Below are positions 1 through 7,542 of a DNA stretch of 64,000 nt, piece by piece; within the stretch, counting starts at the first letter, position 1, and every line of letters starts with the position of its first letter. A program made the position numbers and the translations under genes. Below the pieces are notes generated by a model, which made no database searches, was not told where the DNA came from, and saw only the letters and a program-made list of their open reading frames with translations. The DNA is from DASUPK01 sp963797265 (GTDB lineage Bacteria; Actinomycetota; Thermoleophilia; Solirubrobacterales; 70-9): positions 248,001-312,000 of the forward strand of contig CAWCOY010000003.1 in assembly GCA_963797265.1 (NCBI GenBank). The letters are read 5' to 3'.

Positions 1-311
1 GCCGCTCCGCCCGCCATCAACGGCGTCTTCGCCTTCGAGGCGAGCTCGGCGACCTTCCCCCCGGCTCTTGCAATGCCGTTCGGGGAGCTCGTTTGCCGCG
101 CGGAGCTCGTGCGTCGGCTCGCGCTCGGGCTTCTTCTCGTGCTCGATCCGGAACTCCTGGACGAGCTCGAGGAGCCGCTCTTGTTGTTCCTGCTGTTCCT
201 GCCGCTTGATCCCCTCGAAGTTCTGGAGGAGCCGTTCCTGCTCGTGGATTTCCTTGAACTCGAGCGGCTGCGGGTTGACCGGCTGCTCGAGGATCGCGTT
301 GTCTGGGCCAT
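1..311 (-). CDS. Ser/Arg-rich low-complexity protein, 5' part only (runs off left edge)
   Basis: An ATG at 309-311 on the minus strand opens a frame with no stop up to the window edge, giving at least 103 codons. The first ~75 residues are almost only Ser, Arg, Thr, Gly, Asn and Lys, like the N-termini of the two proteins at 483-2935. The last visible residues (VAELASKAKTPLMAGGA) look like the start of a small-residue helical segment. The gene is divergent from the cluster at 483 and shares a 171-bp upstream region with it. No catalytic motif is seen. I group it with the neighbouring cluster by composition and position only; its function is unknown. Confidence 0.6.
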   Translation of the reverse strand, partial: MAQTTRSSSSRSTRSRSSSRKSTSRNGSSRTSRGSSGRNSRNNKSGSSSSSRSSGSSTRRSPSASRRTSSARQTSSPNGIARAGGKVAELASKAKTPLMAGGA

Positions 312-482
312 GGTTATCGCCTCTCTTGGCTTCCGTGCCAGCTGCGCCTTTTCGCACCGGCGGTCAACTGGACTTACCCGCTGAGCAGCGAATTTGAACA
401 GCCGCCTGCGCGAGTGTTTGAACGGCGGGATTCGGGTAAAGCCCGAACACCGTTTCACCGAGTTCGGAGGAGAGAGGGCGGG

Positions 483-1514
483 ATGCCCAAGCAGAAGTCT
501 CGATCCAGCAGCAAGAGTCGCTCCGGAGGAAGTTCTTCAAAGAAATCGAAGAGCCGCTCGTCGCGCTCGCGTTCGAGCTCCCGAAGCCGATCTTCCGGCT
601 CGAGTCGGTCCTCGTCCACGCACAATCGGTCCGGCGCGCGCACGGAGTCGCGGCGGGTCGAGAGCGACTCAGACAGCAAGGCGCCGAGGGACAAGAGCAA
701 GCGCAGCTCCAGCTCCAATGGCCGTAGCTCCTCGCGCAGCCGGAAGCGCAAGCGGGAGGAGTTTCCCGATTACTCGGTGGTGGACCGGAAGGACGTGGAT
801 ATGGAGGAGGGCCCGGATGTCCTGGCCGACATTCCGGTCGTCAAGGTGGACAAGATCGACATCGAGGTCGACGACCTCGATGCCCGGGTGGCCGTGCTCG
901 CCAGGGTCCGGAAGCTGCTCAACATCAGCGTCGGCGCGCAGGCACATCTGGGCGATGTCGAGCTGAAGATCGAGGGCGTCGAGGCGCAGGCGCTGCTCAA
1001 AGCGCGGCTCGACACCGTCACGAAAATCATCGAGCGTGTGCTGCTCTCGCTCGACCGCAACCCGGAGCTGCTCGAGGGCGTCGGGAAGGCCGTCGAGGAG
1101 GTCGGTGGCGGCACAGGTCATATGCTCGACGAGTCAGGCGATGCGGTCGAGGACGTCGGCGAGGGGGCCGAGCAGGCGCTACCGGAAGTGGGCAAGGGCG
1201 CGAGTTCGGCGCTCGGCGACGTCGGTGAGGGAGCCAACCAGGCGCTCGGCGAAGTCGGCCAGGGCGCGGGCCAGGCGGCCCAGGGCCTCGGCCAGGGCGC
1301 GGGGCAGGCCGCTCAGGGCCTGGGGCAGGGCGCCGCCCAGGGTGCAGAGGGCGTCGGCCACGGCGTCCAGCAGGGAGTCGGACAGTTGACGGGTCAGCAG
1401 GGCCAGCAACAGCAGGCGCAACAGCAACAGCAGGCCCAGCCGCAACAGGAGCCCCGTCGTCAGCAGCAGTCACAACAGCCGCAGCAAAACCAGCAACAGG
1501 GAGGAGGCGGATAG
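483..1514 (+). CDS. Ser/Arg-rich cluster protein with 11-residue Gly-Ala repeats and Gln-rich tail
   Basis: 343 residues. I chose the ATG at 483 because GGAGGAGAG lies at 466-474, 8 nt upstream; a GTG at 414 has no such site. Residues 1-95 are Ser/Arg/Lys-rich (MPKQKSRSSSKSRSGG...). Residues ~105-200 form a compact domain shared with the next gene (DIPVVKVDKIDIEVDDLDAR ... EGVEAQALLKARLD). Residues ~226-304 are 11-residue repeats of the type G-A-G-Q-A-x-G-x-x-G-x, followed by a Gln-rich tail. It overlaps the next gene by 1 nt. I do not recognise a named family. The order and partners resemble accessory genes of actinobacterial gas-vesicle clusters, so a structural or shell-associated role is an inference. 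Confidence 0.75.
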   Translation: MPKQKSRSSSKSRSGGSSSKKSKSRSSRSRSSSRSRSSGSSRSSSTHNRSGARTESRRVESDSDSKAPRDKSKRSSSSNGRSSSRSRKRKREEFPDYSVVDRKDVDMEEGPDVLADIPVVKVDKIDIEVDDLDARVAVLARVRKLLNISVGAQAHLGDVELKIEGVEAQALLKARLDTVTKIIERVLLSLDRNPELLEGVGKAVEEVGGGTGHMLDESGDAVEDVGEGAEQALPEVGKGASSALGDVGEGANQALGEVGQGAGQAAQGLGQGAGQAAQGLGQGAAQGAEGVGHGVQQGVGQLTGQQGQQQQAQQQQQAQPQQEPRRQQQSQQPQQNQQQGGGG

Positions 1515-2935
1515 TGGCGACGAACTCCAAGTCCTCCAAGAAGTCGCGCTCCTCCAACCGCGGCGGCTCGAACCGCTCGAGGTCGAGCCGCAGCACATCT
1601 CGCGGTAACCGCTCCCGTTCCAACGGAAAGTCGATGTCGCCGGGCGCCGATGCGCGGTCCGCATCGCAGAAGAGCGAGAAGTATCGCTTCGCAAAGAACG
1701 TCGAGGGCCGGGCGACCGTCGCCGAGCGTGAGTACCGCGATTACGCCACCTCGCCGCTGGCCGAGACGGGCCAGGACCCGGACATCCTGCTCGACGTCCC
1801 GGTAATCAAGATCGACAAGATCTATCTAAAGCTTGCGGACCTCGAGGCGCATGTGGCGCTCAAGGCACAGGTGCTCGACCTCGTCACCCTCGATGTCGGC
1901 GTCGACGTCCAGTTAGGCCACCTCGAGATCGACATCGAGGGCGTCGAGGCGCAGGCGCTGCTCAAGGTCCGCCTCGACCACGTGGCCGCGATCGTCGATC
2001 GCGTAATGACCACAATCGACCGCAATCCAGAGCTCGTCCACAGCCTCAGCGAGGCGGTCCAGGACGTCGGCGCCGGCGCCGGCGACATGGTCGGCGAGTC
2101 AGGCGAGGCGGTCGAGCACGCGGGCCACGGTGCGGCGCTGGCTCTGCCGCAGCTCGGTGAAGGCGCGGGCGATGCCGTCGAGCAGGTTGGCCAGGGCTCC
2201 GGCCAGGCCTTGGGAGATGTCGGCGAGGGCGCCGGGCAGGCCGTTGGCGAGGTCGGTGAAGGCGCGGGCCAGGCCGTCGGAGACGTCGGCCAGGGCGCCG
2301 GACAGGCAGTCGGAGACGTCGGCGAGGGCGCCGGACAGGCCGCCGGCAACCTGGATCAGGTTGCTGGCGGTGTCGGTCAGACCGTCGGTCAGCTCGGCGA
2401 AGGCGCAGGACAGGCCGTCGGTGGAGCCGGACAGGGAGTCGGCGAGGCTGCGGGTCAGCTCGGCCAGACCGCTGGGGAAGCCGCGGGCGGTGCCGGCCAG
2501 GCCGCCGGAGGACTGGGCGGTGCTCTCGGAGGACTCGCCGGAGGGGACGGCCAGGAAGGCGGCGGCCAGGGGCAGAACGGCGCCCAGGCCGAGGGCCAGG
2601 GCGGCCAGGACGGCGCACAGGGAATCACCGCGCCCAAGCTGGCCAAGGAAGCGGCCAAGATGGCGGCCAAGGAGATCGGCGCGGCCGCGACGGACGAGGC
2701 CAAGGATCTCGGGATGGCCGCGACGCGCAAGGCGACCGAGAAGGTGATGGAGCTGGGCGAGCGTCGTCGCCGCAAGCGGGCCGAGAAGCACAACGTCACC
2801 GAAGAGCACAACGCCACCGAGGCGGCAATCCGCCAGGCCTCGGAGCTCGGCGTGGATCTCGGGGAGCTCGAGGGCAGCGGCGCGGACGGCCGGATCACGG
2901 TCAAGGACGTCAAGCAGGCCGCCGAGGAGCGATGA
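1514..2935 (+). CDS. Ser/Arg-rich cluster protein with long 11-residue repeat tract and E3-binding-like C-terminus
   Basis: 473 residues, starting at a GTG that shares one base with the upstream TAG; GGAGGAGGCGG just before it is a strong ribosome site, so the two genes are probably translationally coupled. It is a paralogue of the preceding protein: Ser/Arg-rich residues 1-60, the shared domain at ~85-180 (DVPVIKIDKIYLKLADLEAH ... EGVEAQALLKVRLD), then ~11 copies of an 11-residue repeat near residues 214-336. The end adds an Ala/Lys helix and a ~36-residue segment (ASELGVDLGELEGSGADGRI) like the peripheral-subunit (E3) binding domain. The repeats recall LEA-type amphipathic 11-mers. Function unknown; a scaffold or surface role is my inference. 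Confidence 0.75.
   Translation: MATNSKSSKKSRSSNRGGSNRSRSSRSTSRGNRSRSNGKSMSPGADARSASQKSEKYRFAKNVEGRATVAEREYRDYATSPLAETGQDPDILLDVPVIKIDKIYLKLADLEAHVALKAQVLDLVTLDVGVDVQLGHLEIDIEGVEAQALLKVRLDHVAAIVDRVMTTIDRNPELVHSLSEAVQDVGAGAGDMVGESGEAVEHAGHGAALALPQLGEGAGDAVEQVGQGSGQALGDVGEGAGQAVGEVGEGAGQAVGDVGQGAGQAVGDVGEGAGQAAGNLDQVAGGVGQTVGQLGEGAGQAVGGAGQGVGEAAGQLGQTAGEAAGGAGQAAGGLGGALGGLAGGDGQEGGGQGQNGAQAEGQGGQDGAQGITAPKLAKEAAKMAAKEIGAAATDEAKDLGMAATRKATEKVMELGERRRRKRAEKHNVTEEHNATEAAIRQASELGVDLGELEGSGADGRITVKDVKQAAEER
2155..2520 (+). repeat. 33-bp coding tandem repeats (11-residue units)
   Basis: About eleven imperfect 33-bp units encode G-A-G-Q-A-V-G-D-V-G-E-type 11-mers within the second Ser/Arg-rich gene. 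A shorter tract of the same kind lies at about 1159-1395 in its upstream paralogue. Such tracts expand and contract easily, so copy number may vary between strains. Confidence 0.75.
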
Positions 2936-3240
2936 ACCGGGAGCGAGAGAGCGGCGAGCCCGACATTGAGGTCGGAGCCGTCGTCAAGGCTCGGCGCCTA
3001 CGCTTCCGGCGGAAGCCGGAGACGAAGGTGGAGTTCGAGGGCCGCTCGCGTGTGCGCTCCGATGACCGGATCGAGGACGTGGAGCTCGAGACGGACTCCC
3101 ATAGCGAGCGCCGGAACCTGCCCGACGAGGTCGAGCCCGGCGTCACCTACCGCGACGTCGAGGTCGGCTGGGTCGCGCAAGCACGCGCGAAGATGTCCGA
3201 AGAAGAGGAAGAGGACGAGGGCACGGGGCGCGAGGAGTAG
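2932..3240 (+). CDS. Small charged cluster protein (102 aa)
   Basis: The ATG overlaps the preceding TGA by 4 nt (ATGA), so it is part of the same operon. The protein is highly charged: an N-terminal basic part (GAVVKARRLRFRRKPETKVE), a middle containing LPDEVEPGVTYRDVEVGW, and an acidic end (SEEEEEDEGTGREE). There is no signal peptide, membrane segment or catalytic motif. I recall similar small proteins beside gas-vesicle genes of actinobacteria but cannot name a family. It could be an adaptor or chaperone for the repeat proteins; that is inference. Confidence 0.7.
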   Translation: MNRERESGEPDIEVGAVVKARRLRFRRKPETKVEFEGRSRVRSDDRIEDVELETDSHSERRNLPDEVEPGVTYRDVEVGWVAQARAKMSEEEEEDEGTGREE

Positions 3241-3264
3241 AGCGGAAACGTCAAGGAGGACCAG

Positions 3265-3399
3265 ATGCGCGACTTCATCAAGCGAGTCACGGCGGATCGA
3301 ATCGGCGGCGAACGTCCCGGCACACCTCGGGCGCTGGGGGCGGCTGCCGTAGTCGGCACCGCCGGCGCGGTGATCACCTACAAACTGCTGCGCAAGTAG
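3265..3399 (+). CDS. Small single-pass membrane protein (44 aa)
   Basis: A short frame opens with ATG at 3265 behind AAGGAGGA (3253-3260) and ends with TAG at 3397. The product starts basic (MRDFIKRVTADRIGGE), continues with a hydrophobic stretch (ALGAAAVVGTAGAVITYKLL) that could span the membrane once, and ends K-L-L-R-K. It sits in the same direction as its neighbours, 24 nt after one gene and 17 nt before the next. The strong ribosome site and position are the main reasons to accept it. Function unknown. Confidence 0.65.
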   Translation: MRDFIKRVTADRIGGERPGTPRALGAAAVVGTAGAVITYKLLRK

Positions 3400-3416
3400 C
3401 CCTAAAGGAGACTCGA

Positions 3417-3596
3417 ATGCGAAGCAAGGGACGCGACAAGGCCGGCGGCACCCTGGACAAGGTGCGGGGGCGAATCCGAGAAGCGACTGGAGCGCTGACG
3501 GGGAGCGATCGCAGCCGGGCCAAGGGCAGTGCCCGCCAGGGCAAGGGCGAGGCCCGCAAGAAGCGCGGGCACCTGCGAGATCTGCTGCGGAAGTAG
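3417..3596 (+). CDS. CsbD-like stress protein (59 aa)
   Basis: ATG at 3417 follows AAAGGAG at 3404-3410. The 59-residue product (MRSKGRDKAGGTLDKVRGRI then REATGALTGSDRSRAKGSAR) has the length, charge and K-x-x-G-x-x-x-x-x-x-G-x-x-x-x-A-x-G pattern of CsbD-family proteins, which accumulate under general stress and have no known enzymatic activity. It lies between the small membrane protein and the SRPBCC gene. The family assignment is from pattern and length only. Confidence 0.75.
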   Translation: MRSKGRDKAGGTLDKVRGRIREATGALTGSDRSRAKGSARQGKGEARKKRGHLRDLLRK

Positions 3597-3682
3597 ACGT
3601 GCGGAATTTCCGCAGTTTGTCGGTTTCGGCGCCGGGTAACCGCTCAATACTCCAAGGAAGGAAAGGCAAGGAAGGAAAGGCA

Positions 3683-4699
3683 ATGGCTGATCTCGCACGG
3701 ATGTCCCAGACCGCGTTGAAGGAGGCGTCGAAGGCGACGTCGAAGGACGGGCCACTGTCTGATCCGAAGAAGCTGGCAGCGGCAGGAGTGGGGCTGGTGG
3801 CCCTGCCGGTCGCCGTCGAGCAGATTGCCAAGCGGGTCGCCCCGAAGGTCTCCGACCTCGGAGGGCAGGCGAAGGACAAGCTTTCAGACGTGGCCTCGGA
3901 CACCGCCTCGAGCGTCGGTGACCAAGCGAAGCAGGCGGCGAAGGGCGCCGTGGCGTCGAAGCTCATGCCGGGCTCCGGTGATGGCGAGGAGGGCGGACTG
4001 CTCTCGAAGCTCAAGCCGGGTTCCTCGGACGAGGGAGACAGCGATGACGAGGGCAGGGCTGCGCCGGGCCAGGGCGGCAGCGGCAGGCGGATGCCGATCC
4101 AGCAGTCTGTGGACGTGGCCGTGCCGATCAAGGTGGCCTACAACCGCTGGACCATGTTCGAGGATTGGCCCGACTTCATGCATCGAGTCGAGAGCGTCGA
4201 CCAGGCCGACGACACCACGCTCTCGGCCTCGATGAAGGTCTGGGGAATCACCCGGCGCTTTGAGGCGGAGATCATGGAGCAGCGTCCCGATGAGCGAATC
4301 GAGTGGAACGTCAGCGAGGGGCTTGCTCACACCGGCGTGGTCACCTTCCACAAGCTCGCCGACCGGCTGACCAGGGTCGAGGTGAGCCTCGACTTCGAGC
4401 CTCACGGAATGCTGGAGAAGATGGGACGCGGCATGCGGTTCGCGAAGCGCGCGGTCCGCGCCGATCTCCATCGCTTCAAGGCTCTGGTCGAGCTCGAGGA
4501 GGAGGCCGAGGGTGGTTGGCGCGGCACGATCGAGGAGGGCAAGTTGAAGCGCCGCACGGAGCGCCGCTCGAGCGGCTCGCGGAGCCGGCGGCGCGCCCAG
4601 AGCAAGAATGGGTCGCGCGGCCGGAGCAAATCGCAGAGCACGAACGGCTCGCGTGCTTCGTCATCGAGCGGAAGCCGCCGCAGCCGCTCCAGGTCCTGA
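3683..4699 (+). CDS. SRPBCC (polyketide cyclase-like) protein, GvpZ-like
   Basis: 338 residues from the ATG at 3683, preceded by GGAAAGG. Residues 1-55 hold an Ala/Lys helix and a hydrophobic stretch (LAAAGVGLVALPVAVEQIAK); 55-130 are Ala/Ser/Gly-rich. Residues ~135-285 are an SRPBCC domain (QQSVDVAVPIKVAYNRW, MFEDWPDFMHRVESVDQ, IEWNVSEGLAHTGVVTFHKL). The tail from ~300 is Ser/Arg-rich, like the other proteins of the cluster. A cyclase-like protein of this architecture (GvpZ) occurs in Streptomyces gas-vesicle loci, which is the best hint to what the cluster is. SRPBCC proteins bind hydrophobic ligands; the ligand here is unknown. Confidence 0.75.
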   Translation: MADLARMSQTALKEASKATSKDGPLSDPKKLAAAGVGLVALPVAVEQIAKRVAPKVSDLGGQAKDKLSDVASDTASSVGDQAKQAAKGAVASKLMPGSGDGEEGGLLSKLKPGSSDEGDSDDEGRAAPGQGGSGRRMPIQQSVDVAVPIKVAYNRWTMFEDWPDFMHRVESVDQADDTTLSASMKVWGITRRFEAEIMEQRPDERIEWNVSEGLAHTGVVTFHKLADRLTRVEVSLDFEPHGMLEKMGRGMRFAKRAVRADLHRFKALVELEEEAEGGWRGTIEEGKLKRRTERRSSGSRSRRRAQSKNGSRGRSKSQSTNGSRASSSSGSRRSRSRS

Positions 4700-4707
4700 G
4701 ATCGACC

Positions 4708-5121
4708 CTAGGTCGTCTTGACGACGAAGACCGAGCAGTCGGCGTTCTGCGCGACCGACTTCGGCACGCTCCCGAGCACCCGTCGCTGCAAGCCCTTGTT
4801 CCCGATCACCAGGACGTCGGCGCCACATTCATCGGCCAGGCGCACCAGCACGTCGGCCGGCTCGCCCTCGTCGACCGCGGTCGTGCACTCGATTCCCTGC
4901 TCGTTCATCTCGGCCTCGGTGCGGGCGAGGATCTCCCTGAGCTGCGAGGCCGGGCTGTAGGACCACTGCGACTCATCCGCGTCCGGCGGTGGCGGGCCGT
5001 CCTTGAAGGCGCTTAGCAGGACCAGCTTCGCGTCGAAGCGGCGGGCGAAGTCCGCGGCCTGCTTTACCGCCTCTCTGGCCGTCTCTGAGCCATCCGTGCC
5101 CACGGCGACGGTTGAGATCAC
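4708..5121 (-). CDS. Universal stress protein, UspA family
   Basis: 137 residues forming a single Usp domain: MISTVAVGTDGSETAREAVK at the N-terminus and the nucleotide-binding end VLVIGNKGLQRRVLGSVPKS. The loop between the glycines of the ATP motif (G-x2-G then 6 residues to G-S) is three residues shorter than the usual G-x2-G-x9-G-S/T, which may weaken ATP binding. It converges on the SRPBCC gene with 8 nt between stops and is divergent from the thiolase gene. Confidence 0.9.
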   Translation of the reverse strand: MISTVAVGTDGSETAREAVKQAADFARRFDAKLVLLSAFKDGPPPPDADESQWSYSPASQLREILARTEAEMNEQGIECTTAVDEGEPADVLVRLADECGADVLVIGNKGLQRRVLGSVPKSVAQNADCSVFVVKTT

Positions 5122-5174
5122 GGGCTAGTCCTATCACGCCCCAGCTAGATTTCGCCAGGATTCGGAATCGAGCC

Positions 5175-6353
5175 ATGCCAGACGCCTACGTCATCGACGC
5201 GATCAGGACTCCCTTTGGCCGCTACGCCGGCGGGCTCGCGCGTGTCCGCCCTGACGACCTGGGAGCGCACGTCGTCCAGACGCTGCTCGACCGCTCGCCG
5301 GACCTCGACCCGGAGAGCATCGACGACGTCACCTTCGGCAACGCCAACGGCGCAGGCGAGGAGAATCGCAACGTCGCGCGGATGGCGGCGCTCCTCGCCG
5401 GCCTGCCGACGAGCGTGCCGGGGAGCACCGTCAACCGCCTCTGCGCGTCGAGCCTCGAGGCGGCCATGCAGGCGAGCCGCGCGATCGAGACGGGGGATGC
5501 CTCGCTGCTACTCGTCGGCGGGGTCGAGTCGATGAGCCGGGCCCCCTGGGTCGTGCTGAAGCCGGAGCGCGGCTTCGACCGCTCTCACGAGCAGATGTAC
5601 TCGACGACGCTCGGCTGGCGGATGGTCAACCCGAAGATGCCGGAGCGGTGGACGATCTCACTCGGCGAGAGCGCCGAGCTGATCGCGGAGCGCTGGGAGA
5701 TCGGGCGCGAAGCCCAGGATGAGTTCGCGCTTCGCAGTCACCGAAACGCCGCCCGGGCCTGGGACGACGGCTTCTACTCAGAGTGGGTGATTCCCGTCCC
5801 GGACACCGAGCTCGACCGCGACGAGGGGATCCGCCCGGATACGAGCATGGAGAAGCTTGCCAAGCTCAAGCCCGCTTTCAAAGAGGGCGGGACGGTCACG
5901 GCGGGGAACTCCTCTCCGCTCAACGACGGCGCGGGAGCGGCCCTGATCGCCGACGAGGCCACCGCCTCGGCGCTCGGCCGCGAGCCGCTGGCCAGGATCG
6001 CCGGCCGGGGCGTGCACGCCGTTGACCCTGACATCTTCGGCATCGCTCCCGTCGAGGCGGCCAACCGGGCGCTCGAGCGGGCGGGCATCGGCTGGGACGA
6101 CGTCTCGGTCATCGAGCTGAACGAGGCCTTCGCCTCACAGTGCCTCGCCGATCTCGCCGGCTGGGACGGCGTCGAGGTGGAGCGGATGAACCCAAACGGA
6201 GGGGCGATCGCCCTCGGGCACCCGCTCGGCGCGTCCGGAGTGCGCGTCCTGGGCGGCCTCGCACATGAGCTCCGCCGCCGCGGCGGCGGCTGGGGCGTGG
6301 CCGCGCTCTGCATCGGCGTCGGCCAGGGGCTGGCGGTCGTCCTCGAGGCCTGA
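5175..6353 (+). CDS. Acetyl-CoA acetyltransferase / 3-ketoacyl-CoA thiolase
   Basis: 392 residues, the normal size for the thiolase family, from ATG 5175. The nucleophilic Cys90 lies in VNRLCASSLEA, His349 in GGAIALGHPLGASG and the second catalytic Cys379 in LCIGVGQG. These residues carry out CoA-dependent cleavage of 3-ketoacyl-CoA, or the reverse condensation. The N-terminal AIRTPFGRYAGGLARVRPDD is typical of the PcaF/PaaJ-FadA branch, but the substrate cannot be set from sequence. It converges on hutI with 1 nt between stops, and nothing else nearby suggests a dedicated pathway. Confidence 0.92.
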   Translation: MPDAYVIDAIRTPFGRYAGGLARVRPDDLGAHVVQTLLDRSPDLDPESIDDVTFGNANGAGEENRNVARMAALLAGLPTSVPGSTVNRLCASSLEAAMQASRAIETGDASLLLVGGVESMSRAPWVVLKPERGFDRSHEQMYSTTLGWRMVNPKMPERWTISLGESAELIAERWEIGREAQDEFALRSHRNAARAWDDGFYSEWVIPVPDTELDRDEGIRPDTSMEKLAKLKPAFKEGGTVTAGNSSPLNDGAGAALIADEATASALGREPLARIAGRGVHAVDPDIFGIAPVEAANRALERAGIGWDDVSVIELNEAFASQCLADLAGWDGVEVERMNPNGGAIALGHPLGASGVRVLGGLAHELRRRGGGWGVAALCIGVGQGLAVVLEA

Positions 6354-6354
6354 G

Positions 6355-7542
6355 CTACGCCAGGTCCAGGGGCGGTGAACGCCAGGTCTCACTGCCGCGC
6401 AGGAAGCAGACGTCGACGAGCGGCACCCCCGGCCGATAGACGAAGTCAATGTAGGACGCTGCGTCGAGCACCACCGCGTCGGCGCGGGCCCCGGGCGCCA
6501 GGCGGCCGAGGTCATCGCGGCGCAGCGCACCGGCCCCTCCCAGGGTCGCCGCCTGCAACGCCTCGTCGACCGTCATCCCCATCTCGCGGACGGCGAGGGC
6601 GATGCAGAAGCTCATCGAGGTGGTGTTGCTCGAACCGGGATTCGTGTTGGTGGCGATCGCGACCCGGGCGCCGGCGTCGATCATCCTGCGCGCGTCGGGA
6701 TACGGCTGCCGAGTCGAGAAATCGGTGGCGGGGAGGAACGTCGCGACGGTTTCGCTCCCGGCCAGGGCCTCGACGTCGGCGTCGTCGAAGTAGGTGCAGT
6801 GGTCGACCGAGGCCGCTCCCATCTCGACCGCGAGGCCTATCCCGGGGCCGGGGCCGAGCTGGTTGCCATGCACTCGCAGGCCGAGCCCCTTCGACCGACC
6901 CGCCTCGAGGACGGCGCGCGACTGCTCGGCGTCGAAGGCGCCCCGCTCGCAGAAGACGTCGATCCAACGCGACAGCGGGGCGCACGCCTCGAGCATCTCG
7001 CCGCAGACGAGTGCGACGTATTCATCTGTACGGCCCTCGTACTCCGCCGGGACCAGGTGGGCGCCGAGGAAGGTGACGTCGTCGGTCAGCTCGCCGGCGA
7101 TCTCGCAGAGCCGCCGCTCACCCTCGACGTGGAGGCCGTAGCCGGACTTGATCTCCAGACGCGTGATCCCGGCCCGGAGCGCCTCCGCCCGCCGGGCCGC
7201 GGCGAGCGCCAGCAGCTGGTCGTCGCTCGCCGCCCGCGTCGCTTCGGTCGTCACCCTGATCCCGCCGGCCTCGTACGGCTTGCCCGCCATCCGAGCGGCG
7301 AATTCCTCGGACCGATCCCCAGCGAAGACCAGATGGGTGTGGCTGTCGACGAAGCCCGGGATCACGCAGCGCCCGGCGGCGTCGAAGCTCCCGTCGGCGG
7401 CAGCGCCGGCGCGATCCACCGCTCCCACTCGATCGCCCTCGAACACGAGCGCAGCGTCCCGGACGATCCCCAGCGGCCCCTCGCCGATCTCGGGGTCGTT
7501 GGTGACCAGCAGCCCGATGTTGTCGATCGCCAGCGAGCTCAT
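6355..7542 (-). CDS. hutI: Imidazolonepropionase
   Basis: 395 residues from ATG 7542, overlapping the hutF stop by 4 nt. It hydrolyses 4-imidazolone-5-propanoate to N-formimino-L-glutamate, step 3 of histidine catabolism. Metal-ligand motifs of the amidohydrolase family are present: GFVDSHTHLVFAGDRSEEF, then EIKSGYGL, RVHGNQLG, DHCTYF and IATNTNPGS. The whole chain aligns with HutI in order and length. It is the last gene of the hut operon running from 13354 to 6355. The frame stays open further upstream, but that part overlaps hutF and has no HutI-like content. Confidence 0.95.
   Translation of the reverse strand: MSSLAIDNIGLLVTNDPEIGEGPLGIVRDAALVFEGDRVGAVDRAGAAADGSFDAAGRCVIPGFVDSHTHLVFAGDRSEEFAARMAGKPYEAGGIRVTTEATRAASDDQLLALAAARRAEALRAGITRLEIKSGYGLHVEGERRLCEIAGELTDDVTFLGAHLVPAEYEGRTDEYVALVCGEMLEACAPLSRWIDVFCERGAFDAEQSRAVLEAGRSKGLGLRVHGNQLGPGPGIGLAVEMGAASVDHCTYFDDADVEALAGSETVATFLPATDFSTRQPYPDARRMIDAGARVAIATNTNPGSSNTTSMSFCIALAVREMGMTVDEALQAATLGGAGALRRDDLGRLAPGARADAVVLDAASYIDFVYRPGVPLVDVCFLRGSETWRSPPLDLA

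Noticed and set aside
414..482. GTG 414 as the start of the first Ser/Arg-rich gene.
   Set aside because: The ATG at 483 has GGAGGAGAG at good spacing, and the extra residues do not resemble the paralogue's N-terminus.
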